Source: Azorhizobium oxalatiphilum (GTDB taxonomy: Bacteria > Pseudomonadota > Alphaproteobacteria > Rhizobiales > Xanthobacteraceae). Taken from it: a DNA stretch of 64,000 nucleotides. The position numbers and the translations under genes are program-made. The stretch lies in contig NZ_BMCT01000004.1 in assembly GCF_014635325.1 (NCBI RefSeq), positions 124,001 through 188,000 on the forward strand. The letters run 5' to 3'. Under the pieces are notes generated by a model. The model did no database searches. It saw only the letters and a program-made list of their open reading frames with translations, and had not been told where the DNA came from. Each line of letters opens with the position of its first letter. Positions within the stretch are counted from its first letter, which is position 1. Positions 28,974-38,559 of the stretch are shown in pieces.

Positions 28974-29939
28974 TCAGGGGCGCTTCAGCGGGGGCTGGCG
29001 GCCGGAGACCTGCGACTGGATGGTGGAGACCATCAGGCTGAGCGCGGCGTAGGAATTGGAGATGGCCTCCTCGCGGGCGAGGATGGTGTAGCGCCCCTCG
29101 CGGCAGGCTTTGAGGAAGGCGCAGTAGCCCGGCATCACCTTCTCCATGTCGGCGATCTCGTCCGCCGGCTTGCCGCCCTGATCGGAGCGGTAGGTGTCGA
29201 AGATGAAGTCGGCATCCAGCTCCGGCAGGCGCTCGGCGCTCACATCCATGCGCTTGCCGGGCGGGATGGCATCCACCAGCGCAGGGAAGCGGAAGCCGGC
29301 ATCCCGCAGCACCTGCCCCAGCGACTGCTGGGTGTGGTGCACGGTGATCTTGCCCTTGTTGGCCTGCAAGGCGACGACGGTGATCGCCCCCGTGTCCACC
29401 ACCGAGCGCAACTGCGCGATCTGCATGCGGTAGCGCCGCTCCAGAATGGCGAGCTGCGCCTGCGTGCCGGTGAGGTCGGCGATCTTGCCGTAAAGCTCCC
29501 CCGCGCCGCCGTCCCGATTGTCGAGGCTGACCGTCGGGGCGATCTTTTCCAGCTGCTCGATGGGCGTGTTGCGCGAGGGCTCGGTGATGATCAGGTCGGG
29601 CTTGGCCGCCACCACCGCCTCGATGTCGATGCTGGTGGTGCCGATGAACTTGATGTCCGAATTGTCGAAATCCACGCCCGTCAGGATGGCGCTTGAGCGC
29701 AGGAAATGGGTGCCGTCGAGCCGCGTGCGGCCGTGGCTCGCCACCGGGCGCGCGCCCAGCTCGATCAGCGGGATGGTGATGTCGAGATCATGCAGCGAGA
29801 CGATGCGCAGCGGTTTCGCCGGCACGGTGACGGAACGGCCGAGATCATCCTTGAACAGGCGCGTCTCCTGCGCGGAGGCGGGCGCGGTCAGGGGCAACAG
29901 GCAAAGCAAGGCGAAGAGGAGGGGAGCGCGTCGGGTCAT
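28974..29939 (-). CDS. FecB/FhuD-type periplasmic binding protein of iron-complex importer
   Basis: 321-aa class-III (TroA-like) binding protein. Signal peptide MTRRAPLLFALLCLLPLTAPASAQ is clear. LFKDDLGRSVTVPAKPLRIVSL and KPDLIITEPSRNTPIEQLEKIAPTVSLD are typical of ferric-siderophore binding proteins. It lies 18 bases after the second permease gene and delivers the ligand to the FecCD-type permeases. Confidence 0.9.
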   Translation of the reverse strand: MTRRAPLLFALLCLLPLTAPASAQETRLFKDDLGRSVTVPAKPLRIVSLHDLDITIPLIELGARPVASHGRTRLDGTHFLRSSAILTGVDFDNSDIKFIGTTSIDIEAVVAAKPDLIITEPSRNTPIEQLEKIAPTVSLDNRDGGAGELYGKIADLTGTQAQLAILERRYRMQIAQLRSVVDTGAITVVALQANKGKITVHHTQQSLGQVLRDAGFRFPALVDAIPPGKRMDVSAERLPELDADFIFDTYRSDQGGKPADEIADMEKVMPGYCAFLKACREGRYTILAREEAISNSYAALSLMVSTIQSQVSGRQPPLKRP

Positions 29940-29957
29940 CGCGGGGTTCCGTCCGGG

Positions 29958-31010
29958 TCAGAGCTGGTTGCGCCGCCGCCAGAGCAGCAGCAGGAAGAAG
30001 GGCACGCCCATCACCGACATGACGATGCCGGCGGGAATCTGGAGCGGGGCGAAGGCGAGGCGGCCGATGGTGTCGGCGGCAAGCACAAGCAGCGCGCCCA
30101 CGAGGGCGCTGGAGGCCAGCAGCGTCACCTGATTGCCGCGCATGAGGAAGCGCGCCATGTGCGGTGCCATCAGGCCGACGAAGCCCAGGCTGCCGACGCA
30201 GGAGACGCTCGCCGCCGTCATCAGCACCGGAGCTGCGAGCCGCAGCACGGAGAGCCGGCGCAGGCGCACGCCGAGGCCGGTGGCGGCGCCATCGCCCAGC
30301 AGCGCGGCATCGGAGGCGCGCGCGGTGGCGAACAGGATGACGGTGCCCGCCAGCGCCCAGATGGCGGCCACCGAGAGCAGCGGCCAGCCGGCCGCGTGCA
30401 GGCTGCCGGTCATCCAGACGAGCGCCGTCTGCACATCGCGGATGTCGGCGGTGGTGAGGAAGATGAGGACGATCGACGACAGCATCCAGGACACGCCGAT
30501 GCCGACCAGCACGAAGCGGGTGCGGGACAGGTCGCGGGCAATGAGGATAACGAGAAGGGCCACGCACAGCCCGCCCGCCATGCCCGCCACCGGCCGCCAG
30601 CCAACGCTGGCGGCGGGGAACAGCAGGATGACGGCGAGCACCATGACGCTGGCGCCTTCCTTCACTCCGATGAGGCCGGGATCAGCAAGGCCATTGCGGG
30701 TAATGGACTGCATGGCCGCGCCCGCCAGCCCCAGCATGGCGCCGCTGAGGGCGGCGATGAGGATGCGGGGCATGCGGATGTCGTAGAGGATGTAGAGCTG
30801 CTCGCGCGTGCCGGTGTCGGGGGCGCGCAGCAGGCGGGCGAGATCAGGCAAGGCGATGGCATAGCTGCCCCTGGAGACGGCGTATGCCGCAAGCCCCATG
30901 ACGAGAAGCGCCAGCGCGAGACAGGCCAGCACCGCCACCGGGCGCGCCAGCAGCGCGACGGGGCCGAGGGCGAAGCGCCGGTAGCCATTGGCGTGCGAGG
31001 GGCTTGTCAT
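29958..31010 (-). CDS. FecCD-family iron-siderophore ABC permease (second)
   Basis: 350-aa permease with about ten membrane helices. The family motifs RMPRILIAALSGAMLGLAGA and GSLGFVGLMAPHMAR are present. The ATG at 31010 overlaps the stop of the preceding permease by 4 bases, which fixes the start. It forms a heterodimeric channel with the other permease. Confidence 0.93.
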   Translation of the reverse strand: MTSPSHANGYRRFALGPVALLARPVAVLACLALALLVMGLAAYAVSRGSYAIALPDLARLLRAPDTGTREQLYILYDIRMPRILIAALSGAMLGLAGAAMQSITRNGLADPGLIGVKEGASVMVLAVILLFPAASVGWRPVAGMAGGLCVALLVILIARDLSRTRFVLVGIGVSWMLSSIVLIFLTTADIRDVQTALVWMTGSLHAAGWPLLSVAAIWALAGTVILFATARASDAALLGDGAATGLGVRLRRLSVLRLAAPVLMTAASVSCVGSLGFVGLMAPHMARFLMRGNQVTLLASSALVGALLVLAADTIGRLAFAPLQIPAGIVMSVMGVPFFLLLLWRRRNQL

Positions 31011-32053
31011 CGGAAATACCGCGATACGATGAGGAGGAAGACCGGCGCGCCGAGCACGGCGGTCATGATGCCGGTGGCCAGCTCGCGCGGGGCGAGCAGG
31101 GTGCGGGCGGCAGCGTCCGCGCCGAGCAGGATGAGCGCGCCCGCAACCGCCGAGAGCGGCACCAGCAGCCGGGCATCGCGGGAGATGAGAATGCGCACCG
31201 CATGCGGCGCCACGAGGCCGACGAAGCCCACCGGGCCAGCCAGCGAGACCGATGCGCCGCACAGCAGAGCGGCGGCGCCCAGCGCGGCGAAGCGGGTGCG
31301 CCGGAGGTTGACGCCGAGGCCGCTCGCCACGTTCTCCCCCAGCGCCAGCGCGTTGAGTTGCGGCGTGATGGCGAGCGCGCCGAGCGCCGCGAAAGCTGCG
31401 GGCACCGCCGCGCAGGCAAGGCCCGCATAGGTGAGGCCGGAGAGATCGCCCGCCAGCCACAGCCGCAGATCGGCGAGTGTCTGCTCGTCGAGAATGAGCA
31501 GCGCCGAGGTGAGCGATGCGGCGAAGGCGGAAAAGGCCACGCCGCACAGGATCACCTTCAGCGGCGTCAGCCCGTCCCGGCCAGCGGAGGATGCGGTGAT
31601 GATGAGGCTGAACAGCAGCCCCGCGCCGATGGCCGCCACCAGCGGCCGTGCGGCCAGTGCCCCGAAGGCGGTGCCGCCGGCAAGGCCGAGGGTTGTCGCC
31701 AGCACCACCGCGAGGGCCGCGCCCGCATTGAGGCCGAGCACATGCGGCTCGCCCAAAGGGTTACGCGTGACAAGCTGGAGCAGCGCGCCGGACATACCCA
31801 GCGCCGCGCCCACCAGCAGGCCGCTGAGCAGACGTAAAAGTCGCAGGCCTATGATGACCTTGTGATCAAAATTGGCGGGGTCATAGGCGAAAACCGCCCG
31901 CACCACGGTACCCGGCCAGATGAAGCGGCTGCCGATGCCGAGATGGATGGCGCACATGATGACCAGCAGTGCCAGCGCCAGCAGGCCCGCCGCCAAACGG
32001 CCATGCGCACGCCGGCGCGGCAGGGAAAGGGGCTGTGTGCGCGCACCGGACAT
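31007..32053 (-). CDS. FecCD-family iron-siderophore ABC permease (first)
   Basis: 348-aa permease with about ten helices. The family motifs LRLLRLLSGLLVGAALGMSGA, TRNPLGEPHVLGLNAGA and GPVGFVGLVAPHAVR are present. Its ATG shares one base with the TGA of the ATPase gene (TGATG), giving tight coupling. Confidence 0.93.
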   Translation of the reverse strand: MSGARTQPLSLPRRRAHGRLAAGLLALALLVIMCAIHLGIGSRFIWPGTVVRAVFAYDPANFDHKVIIGLRLLRLLSGLLVGAALGMSGALLQLVTRNPLGEPHVLGLNAGAALAVVLATTLGLAGGTAFGALAARPLVAAIGAGLLFSLIITASSAGRDGLTPLKVILCGVAFSAFAASLTSALLILDEQTLADLRLWLAGDLSGLTYAGLACAAVPAAFAALGALAITPQLNALALGENVASGLGVNLRRTRFAALGAAALLCGASVSLAGPVGFVGLVAPHAVRILISRDARLLVPLSAVAGALILLGADAAARTLLAPRELATGIMTAVLGAPVFLLIVSRYFR

Positions 32054-32886
32054 CAGGCGGTATCGCCCCCGCGGCGGGGAATGAAGACCGGGCCGCCTGT
32101 CTCGGGGTGGGGCACCATCAGCACCTCGATGCCGAACACATCGCGGATGAGCGCGGGCGTGCAGTCGGCGGGCGGGGAGGCGGTGCCGCGAATGGCGCCG
32201 TCCTTCAGGAAGACCACGGTGTCCGCATAGCTGACCGCGAGATTGAGGTCGTGCAGCACGGCGACGATGGTGCGGCCGTGGTTCAGGGTGAGATCGTGCA
32301 GCAGGTCGAGGATCTCCACCTGATAGCGCAGGTCGAGAAAGGCGGTGGGCTCGTCGAGCAGGATGGTCTGCGTTTCCTGCGCGATGGCCATGGCGATCCA
32401 GCAGCGCTGGCGCTGCCCGCCGGAGAGATCGTCCACCGGCCGCCTGGCGAATTCCAGCGTGCCGGTGAGGCGCATGGCGCGCTCCACGGCGGCCTCGTCC
32501 GCATCGGACCACTGCCGCAGCAGGCCCTGATGCGGATAGCGCCCGCGCGAGACCAGATCGAAGACGCTGAGACCTTCGGGCTGCAACGGGTTCTGGGGCA
32601 GGATGCCCAGTTCGCGGGCGAGTGCCTTGGTGGGCATGCGGTGGATAGCCTTGCCGTCCAGCGTCACCACGCCCCGCATGGGCGCCAGCAGGCGGGACAT
32701 GGCGGAAAGCAGGGTGGACTTGCCGGATCCGTTCGGCCCCACCAGCGCCGTGAAGCGACCGGCCGCCACATCCAGCGACACACCGTCCAGCACCGCATGC
32801 CGCCCGTAGCCCGCCGCCAGATCCTCTGCGGCGAGGCGGATCACGTCCGGAGGCGGAACAAGCGAAGGGTTCGAAAGAGGCGACAT
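32053..32886 (-). CDS. Iron-siderophore ABC importer, ATPase
   Basis: 277-aa FepC/FecE-like ATPase. Walker A GPNGSGKSTL, signature LSGGQRQRCW, Walker B ILLDEPTAFLD, switch VLHDLNLA. First gene of the leftward iron-uptake operon. The ATG at 32886 is preferred; an in-frame GTG at 32976 with a GGAG upstream would add 30 residues before the conserved domain. Confidence 0.92.
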   Translation of the reverse strand: MSPLSNPSLVPPPDVIRLAAEDLAAGYGRHAVLDGVSLDVAAGRFTALVGPNGSGKSTLLSAMSRLLAPMRGVVTLDGKAIHRMPTKALARELGILPQNPLQPEGLSVFDLVSRGRYPHQGLLRQWSDADEAAVERAMRLTGTLEFARRPVDDLSGGQRQRCWIAMAIAQETQTILLDEPTAFLDLRYQVEILDLLHDLTLNHGRTIVAVLHDLNLAVSYADTVVFLKDGAIRGTASPPADCTPALIRDVFGIEVLMVPHPETGGPVFIPRRGGDTA

Positions 32887-33534
32887 CACGGAAGGTCCAG
32901 CCGGAAACGCGTTTAAAGCATGGGCAATCGGATGCGGCACATCACGCGCGTCCGTGGCGGGATCTCCCGCCGACACGACAGGTGATCTCCGTAGCGGCTG
33001 TAGTAGTCAATTTTGGAAGGCATTGAAAATGGGGTAATGGGCATCAAATTCGAGTAATTTAGGATGATTCTAAGTATGCGGCGGCGTCAGTCCGGGCTGA
33101 GATCGGCAGAAGTGGCGATGTAATCTGTAATGGCTCTAAAGATGGTGGAGCGGACGTCCGGAGCTGTTCTTGGGTTTTTTGCTGCGATTTGCTAGGCAGG
33201 GCACCAGCGTCGCGACAGGGCGCCGTCCATCCGTCCAGCCTTTGCGGGAAAAGCGTTTGCGGGTGACTGAAATGGCCGGTGTCCTGGCCATGGATGGTGG
33301 CCGTGGACATCTGGCGGAGCAGTGGGGGCGGCGGAAAACCTCCACAAACAGCAATGGAAGAAGCGCAGGTGATGATCCCGTATAAAACGGCCCGGATCCA
33401 GAATGGACGGGCTCCAAATTGGACTACTACGATCACGCTTGGCTAATCGGGCGCCAACTGACTGTGCATCGTCGGTGGGGCGGGTTCATGGCGCGCCGCC
33501 GATGCATGGGGATCATTGCATCGGGATTGGGAAT
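32887..33534. other. Divergent promoter region of the iron-uptake locus
   Basis: About 650 bases between the ATPase and receptor genes. The part from 33000 to 33080 is AT-richer and holds the iron-control element. The part from about 33080 to 33530 shows no convincing gene, terminator or riboswitch; I looked for a cobalamin B12 box and did not find one. The receptor may begin at an earlier in-frame ATG (33403 or 33502). Confidence 0.6.
33058..33074. promoter_or_regulatory. Iron-control element (ICE / Irr-box) match
   Basis: TTTAGGATGATTCTAAG matches the rhizobial ICE consensus TTTAGAA-N3-TTCTAAA at 12 of 14 defined positions, with the correct 3-base spacer. It lies between the divergent siderophore ATPase and TonB receptor genes. 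Irr is the haem/iron-responsive regulator of Hyphomicrobiales that binds this element. Confidence 0.72.
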
Positions 33535-35727
33535 ATGGCGCCTCTGTCGTGTGTCACTCGGAAGGATCTGGTTCGCCTGTGCGCGGCGACTCTGTTGGTG
33601 AGCGTGGCGCACGTGGACATGAGCCATGCCCAGCAGGCCACCGCGCAGGCTTCGGCCTCCGGGCAGGGCGGTGAAACCGCCTGGGGCTCCCCGGAAATCG
33701 CTCTCGACACCGTGAGCGTGACCGGCGCAGGGGAAATGGCGACGGCGGGCTACCAGCCCATCACCAATTCCTCCGCCACCCGCACGAACATGCTGATCCT
33801 GGACATTCCCCAGGCGGTGAACGTGGTGAGCCAGGAGGTCATCAACGACCAGCAGGACCGCACCCTCGACGAGGTGCTGCGCAACGTCTCCAACGTCACC
33901 CAGGCCAACACGCTGGCGGGCACGCAGGACGCCTTCATCCGCCGCGGCTTCGGCGACAATCGCGACGGCTCGGTGCTGACCAATGGCCTGCGCACGGTGC
34001 TGCCGCGCAGCTTCAATGCCACCACCGATCGCGTGGAAGTGCTCAAGGGGCCGGCCTCCACGCTCTACGGCATCCAGGAGCCGGGCGGCATCATCAACGT
34101 CATCACCAAGAAGCCGCAGGATGTGTTCGGCTCCTCATTCGAGCTGTCCGGCACCAGCTTCGGCGGCGGCTACGGCACGTTCGACATCACCGGCCCCATC
34201 GCCAACACCAACCTTGCCTATCGCCTCATCGGCGAGTGGCAGGATAATGACTATTGGCGCAATTACGGCGAGGTGAAGCAGAACCTCATCGCGCCTTCGC
34301 TCGGCTGGCACGGCGAGAATACCTCGGTCGATGTCTCCTATACCCATCGCGAGTACACCGTGCCCTTCGATCGCGGCACCATCTTCGACCCGACCACGGG
34401 CAAGGCGGTGACGACGGATCGCCGGATCCAGTTCACCGAGCCCTACAACATCACCAACGGCCAGTCCGATCTGGTGCTGGTGAACGCTTCGCATAACTTC
34501 AATGACAAGTGGAAGCTGAAGGTCGATTACGCCTACAGCCATGACAGCTATTCGGACAATCAGGCCCGCGTGATGGCCTACGACCCGGCCACCGGCAACC
34601 TGACCCGCCGCGCCGATTCCACCAACGGCTCGTACCAGACCCAGCACAATGTGCGCGCCGACCTGTCCGGTGAATTCACCGTGGCCGGCTTCAAGAACGA
34701 GCTTCTCGTCGGCGCCGCCTACAGCGATTACGACCTGCTGCGCACGGACATGATCCGCTGCCCGAACACCACCGGATTCAACATCTACAGGCCCGTGTAC
34801 GGCACGCTGGCGAAGTGCACCCGCGTCTCCGCCGCCGACAGCGACCAGACCATCCAGCAGTCGGTCTACAGCGGCTATATCCAGGACGCGCTGTATCTGA
34901 CCGACCAGTGGATCCTCGTCGGCGGCGTCAGCTTCCAGCAATACACCCAGTATGCGGGCAAGGGCCGGCCCTTCAACGCCAATACGGACAGCGACGGCAC
35001 GTCGGTCAATCCGCGCGCCGGCATCGTCTACAAGCTGACGCCCGACATCTCGCTCTATGCGAACTTCGCCACCGGCTTCGTGCCGCAATCCTCCATCGCG
35101 GACAATATCGGCAGCCTGCCGCCGGAGGAGAGCGTCTCCTATGAGGCCGGTGCCAAGTTCGAGCTGATGAACGGCCTCACCGCGACGGCGGCGATCTTCA
35201 ACATCGAAAAGAAGAACGTGCTCTATAACGAGACGCTGTCCAATGGTGACACCGTTGCCCGCACCGCTGGCAAGGTGCGCTCGCAGGGCTTCGAGTTCGA
35301 CATGGCCGGGCGCCTGACCGACCGCATCAACATCATCGCCAGCTACGGCTATCAGGACGTGAAGGTGGTGGAAGATCCGACCTATGCCGGCAACAGCCCG
35401 GTCAATGTCTCGCCCTACACCGCCTCCATGTTCATGACCTATGACGTCGGCCGGGTGCTCGGCGACGACAATCTGAAGATCGGCGGCGGTTTCAGCGCCC
35501 AGGGCAAGCGCGCGGGCGATGCGGCCAACAGCTTCTATCTGCCCGGCTACGCCGTGTTCGATGCCATGATGGCCTACACCATCAACGTCAAGAACCCGAT
35601 GACCATCCAGCTGAACGTGAAGAACCTGTTCGACACCACCTATTACACCTCCTCCATCGGCAACAATCTGGGCGTCGCCATCGGCGCTCCCATGGAAGCG
35701 GTGCTCTCGGCACGGGTGAAGTTCTGA
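33535..35727 (+). CDS. TonB-dependent siderophore receptor
   Basis: 730-aa outer-membrane receptor of the FhuA/FpvA (siderophore) group. After a signal sequence (CAATLLVSVAHVDMSHAQ) come a TonB-box-like DTVSVTG, the plug domain (QAVNVVSQEVINDQQ, IRRGFGD, DRVEVLKGPASTLYG, EPGGIINVITKKP) and the barrel ending in the aromatic ARVKF. The terminal Phe and plug motifs are complete. It supplies the ferric siderophore to the divergent FecB/CD/E-type importer. Siderophore type cannot be told. Confidence 0.94.
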   Translation: MAPLSCVTRKDLVRLCAATLLVSVAHVDMSHAQQATAQASASGQGGETAWGSPEIALDTVSVTGAGEMATAGYQPITNSSATRTNMLILDIPQAVNVVSQEVINDQQDRTLDEVLRNVSNVTQANTLAGTQDAFIRRGFGDNRDGSVLTNGLRTVLPRSFNATTDRVEVLKGPASTLYGIQEPGGIINVITKKPQDVFGSSFELSGTSFGGGYGTFDITGPIANTNLAYRLIGEWQDNDYWRNYGEVKQNLIAPSLGWHGENTSVDVSYTHREYTVPFDRGTIFDPTTGKAVTTDRRIQFTEPYNITNGQSDLVLVNASHNFNDKWKLKVDYAYSHDSYSDNQARVMAYDPATGNLTRRADSTNGSYQTQHNVRADLSGEFTVAGFKNELLVGAAYSDYDLLRTDMIRCPNTTGFNIYRPVYGTLAKCTRVSAADSDQTIQQSVYSGYIQDALYLTDQWILVGGVSFQQYTQYAGKGRPFNANTDSDGTSVNPRAGIVYKLTPDISLYANFATGFVPQSSIADNIGSLPPEESVSYEAGAKFELMNGLTATAAIFNIEKKNVLYNETLSNGDTVARTAGKVRSQGFEFDMAGRLTDRINIIASYGYQDVKVVEDPTYAGNSPVNVSPYTASMFMTYDVGRVLGDDNLKIGGGFSAQGKRAGDAANSFYLPGYAVFDAMMAYTINVKNPMTIQLNVKNLFDTTYYTSSIGNNLGVAIGAPMEAVLSARVKF

Positions 35728-35734
35728 TCGGGCA

Positions 35735-35765
35735 GGGCGTGCACGGGCTCCGGCCGTGCACGCCC
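35735..35765. terminator. Strong hairpin after the receptor gene
   Basis: A perfect 12-base stem (GGGCGTGCACGG / CCGTGCACGCCC) with a 7-base loop, 8 bases after the TonB receptor stop. There is no T tract, so it may be a processing/stabilising hairpin or an imperfect terminator. Confidence 0.55.
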
Positions 35766-35894
35766 GCGCTCATGCCTTTCCACATTCTGAAATACTGATT
35801 TCCGGCGCTCTGCCCTTACCTCGGCCATGCGAGGCCCCTATCTCTCCGCCGGGCAGTTCTGTCCACGCGCATCATCGAGATAAGGATCAGCCGC

Positions 35895-36797
35895 ATGGCC
35901 CCCAGAAATCCCGCCGAGAGCTTTCCCGCAGGCTACGAACCCTCGAAGGTCTGGGAATGGGAGAAGGGTAATGGCGGGCAGTTCGCCAACATCAACCGGC
36001 CCATAGCCGGCGCGACTGCGGAGAAGGAACTGCCGGTGGGGCAGCATCCCCTGCAGCTCTATTCGATGGCCACTCCCAACGGCGCCAAGGCCTCCATCAT
36101 GCTGGAGGAACTGCTGGCGGCTGGCCATGCCGGGGCGGAATATGACGCCTGGCCGATCCGGATCGGGGAGGGCGACCAGTTCGGCTCGGGGTTCGTGGAT
36201 ATCAATCCGAACTCCAAGATTCCCGCCCTTCTGGACCGGTCGCCCAAGGGCGGCGGCGCGCCCGTCCGGGTGTTCGAATCCGCTTCCATCCTGGTCTATC
36301 TGGCGGAAAAATTCGACGGTGCCTTCCTGCCCACCGACATCAAGGCGCGCACGGAGACCTTCAACTGGCTGTTCTGGCAGATGGGGTCCGCGCCCTTCCT
36401 GGGCGGCGGCTTCGGTCATTTCTATGCCTATGCGCCGATCCACATCAAATATGCCATCGACCGCTATGCCATGGAGGTGAAGCGGCTGTTCGACGTGCTC
36501 GACAGGCATCTGGCCGACAACCGCTATCTGGCGGGCGAGGACTACACCATCGCGGACATGGCCACCTGGCCCTGGTATGGCGTGATGGCGTTGGGCGAGG
36601 TGTATGGCGATGCGGCCACCTTCCTTGATCTCGCGTCCTACAAGAACGTGCAGCGCTGGACGGCGGAGATCGCCGCCCGCCCCGCCATCAAGCGCGGGCG
36701 CATGGTGAACCGGACCTGGGGCGACCCGGCCGGACAGCTGCCGGAACGGCATGCCGCATCCGACTTCGACACGAAGACGGCCGACAAGCTGGCCTGA
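35895..36797 (+). CDS. yghU: Glutathione transferase / disulfide-bond oxidoreductase, YghU-type
   Basis: 300-aa member of the Nu-class GST family. The extended N-terminus (GYEPSKVWEWEKGNGGQFANINRPIAGA) before the thioredoxin-like domain (PLQLYSMATPNGAKASIMLEEL, NPNSKIPALLD, ESASILVYLAEKF) and the helical C-domain (DYTIADMATWPWYG) match YghU, which binds two glutathiones and reduces disulfides. Length is close to E. coli YghU (288 aa). It has its own terminator, so it is monocistronic. Confidence 0.93.
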   Translation: MAPRNPAESFPAGYEPSKVWEWEKGNGGQFANINRPIAGATAEKELPVGQHPLQLYSMATPNGAKASIMLEELLAAGHAGAEYDAWPIRIGEGDQFGSGFVDINPNSKIPALLDRSPKGGGAPVRVFESASILVYLAEKFDGAFLPTDIKARTETFNWLFWQMGSAPFLGGGFGHFYAYAPIHIKYAIDRYAMEVKRLFDVLDRHLADNRYLAGEDYTIADMATWPWYGVMALGEVYGDAATFLDLASYKNVQRWTAEIAARPAIKRGRMVNRTWGDPAGQLPERHAASDFDTKTADKLA

Positions 36798-36812
36798 TCC
36801 ATAAGAGCCCGT

Positions 36813-36844
36813 GCGGTGCCGGAAACAGTCCGGCACCGCCTTTT
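36813..36844 (+). terminator. Rho-independent terminator of yghU
   Basis: An 11-base perfect stem GCGGTGCCGGA / TCCGGCACCGC with a 5-base loop, followed by C and TTTT. It lies between the convergent yghU and LysR genes and its T run touches the LysR stop codon. Confidence 0.85.
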
Positions 36845-37788
36845 CAAGGCTTCTGCCGTTGGGCGGGAGCGTCTGGCCTCTGGACGAGCCGGGACAGCGC
36901 CTTGCGCAGCCGTGGCGTGGCGAAATCGAGGAAGCGGCGCATCTTGAGCGGCATCTGCGCGCGCGGCAGATGGAGCAGGCTGACCGGCACTGGCTCCGGC
37001 TCGAAATCTTCCAGCAGCAGTCGCAGCGCTCCGGCCTCCACGGCGGCGGCCGCCTGATAGTGCAGCAGACGCGTGATGCCGACATTCCGCATGGCCGCTT
37101 CCGCAGCGGCCTCGGTGGTGGTGACGGCCAGCCGTGGCGCGATGGCGATGTCCTGCCGCACACCGGAGCCGGGCGTCCGGAACGACCAGCTGGAAGCGGG
37201 CTGCAGCATGTCCACGGTCACGCAGGGAAGTTGCGGTAGCGCGCCGGGGGCAGCGGGGACGCCGTGGCGATCCAGAAAGGCGGGGCTGGCGCAGGTTACG
37301 ATCCGCATCAGGCCCACCTGCGTGGCCACCATGGCACTGTCCGGCAGGCGAGCGATGCGCACCGCCATGTCCACATGCGCGTCCGCGAGATCCACATTGC
37401 GGTCGGACAGCAGCAGGCGGATGTTGATGTCTGGAAACTGGTCGAGGAAGTCCGCCACCACGGGCAGCACATGGAGGCGGCCGAACTGGATCGGGGCGGT
37501 GAGCACCAGTTCGCCCTTCGGGGCATCGAATTCTCCGGCCGCCTCGCGCTCGGCCTCCTCCACCTGATCGAGGATCCGGCGCGCGGCAGCCACATAGACG
37601 GCGCCCGCATCGGTCAGGGTAAGCTTGCGGGTGGTGCGGATCAGCAGTTGCGTGCCCAGTAGGGCTTCAAGCTCTGATATCTTCCGGCTCAGCGTGGGCA
37701 GGGGCACCTTGAGCGCGCGGCCGGCGGCCGACAGGCTGCCCGCCTCGGTCACGGCCACCAGCAATGACATGGCTTCGAGGCGGTCCAT
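36844..37788 (-). CDS. LysR-family regulator
   Basis: 314-aa LTTR. The N-terminal HTH (AMSLLVAVTEAGSLSAAGRALKV, LPTLSRKISELEALLGTQLL) is complete and the substrate domain resembles the CrgA/DsdC-type group that controls oxidoreductase genes. It is divergent from the PNPOx-like gene and probably regulates it, possibly with the adjacent genes. Confidence 0.92.
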   Translation of the reverse strand: MDRLEAMSLLVAVTEAGSLSAAGRALKVPLPTLSRKISELEALLGTQLLIRTTRKLTLTDAGAVYVAAARRILDQVEEAEREAAGEFDAPKGELVLTAPIQFGRLHVLPVVADFLDQFPDINIRLLLSDRNVDLADAHVDMAVRIARLPDSAMVATQVGLMRIVTCASPAFLDRHGVPAAPGALPQLPCVTVDMLQPASSWSFRTPGSGVRQDIAIAPRLAVTTTEAAAEAAMRNVGITRLLHYQAAAAVEAGALRLLLEDFEPEPVPVSLLHLPRAQMPLKMRRFLDFATPRLRKALSRLVQRPDAPAQRQKP

Positions 37789-37830
37789 GGCGCCGTTCCA
37801 ATTTCCGGAAGAATGGATCTCGAAAATACA

Positions 37831-37845
37831 GGATTATCCCAATCC
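37831..37845. promoter_or_regulatory. Inverted repeat in LysR/PNPOx intergenic region
   Basis: GGATT-ATCCC-AATCC, a 5-base inverted repeat with a 5-base spacer, lies in the 139-base divergent gap. Size and place suit a LysR-type binding site; evidence is positional only. Confidence 0.35.
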
Positions 37846-37927
37846 GTGAAGGGGGCCATCTTTGCAGTCAGGGGAAGGGGCCGGGGCATGACGCCCGGTT
37901 GCCGGCCCCGCCAGAGAGGGGTGCATC

Positions 37928-38542
37928 ATGTCCTATGGCTTTCTCGATATTGCCGTGACGCCCAGTGTCCGTGCGGTGCAGGAGCAGATGGGCGTGGACC
38001 ATGTCTGGAGCGATTTCCAGGGCAATCGCGCGTTCGATCGCTTCACCGAGAACGAGGCGGCGTTCATTGCGGACCGCGACAGCTTCTACATGGCCTCGGT
38101 TTCGGAAACCGGCTGGCCCTATGTACAGCATCGCGGTGGCCCGCGCGGTTTCCTGAAGGTGGTGGACGAGCGTACGCTGGCGTTTCCCGATTACCGGGGC
38201 AACCGCCAGTACATCAGCACCGGCAACGTGATGGCGGACGGGCGGGTGAGCCTGTTCCTGATGGATTATGTCCATCGCGCGCGGCTCAAGATCTACGCCC
38301 ATGCGGAGATACTCACGCCCGAGGCTGATCCGGCGCTCACCGAGCAGCTTGAGACGCCGGGTTATCGCGGCAAGGTGGAGCGCATCTACCGCCTGCGGCT
38401 GGACGCGTTCGACTGGAACTGTCCGCAGCACATCACGCCGCGCTTCACCGAGGCGCAGGTGGCGGAGGCTGTCGCGCCACTGCGCCAGCGCCTCGCCGAG
38501 CTGGAAGCCGAAGTCCGGGAACTCCGGGCTTCGGCTGGATAG
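37928..38542 (+). CDS. Pyridoxamine-5'-phosphate-oxidase-like flavin protein
   Basis: 204-aa split-barrel FMN-binding family protein. Recognisable segments: FIADRDSFYMASVSETGWPYVQHRGG (dimer/FMN strand), DERTLAFPDYRGNRQY and VSLFLMDYVHRARLKIYAHAEI. The C-terminal ~35 residues form a coiled-coil-like helix (LRQRLAELEAEVRELRA). Likely a small flavin reductase or stress protein; true PdxH activity is not indicated. Divergent from the LysR gene. Start taken at ATG 37928 because it begins the conserved part. Confidence 0.85.
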   Translation: MSYGFLDIAVTPSVRAVQEQMGVDHVWSDFQGNRAFDRFTENEAAFIADRDSFYMASVSETGWPYVQHRGGPRGFLKVVDERTLAFPDYRGNRQYISTGNVMADGRVSLFLMDYVHRARLKIYAHAEILTPEADPALTEQLETPGYRGKVERIYRLRLDAFDWNCPQHITPRFTEAQVAEAVAPLRQRLAELEAEVRELRASAG

Positions 38543-38559
38543 GGCGCCGAAGGCGCGGA

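Noticed and set aside
33080-33530. Possible cobalamin riboswitch ahead of the TonB receptor
   Set aside because: No B12-box-like sequence was found on either strand, and the receptor's plug motifs are those of siderophore receptors, with an iron-control element upstream.
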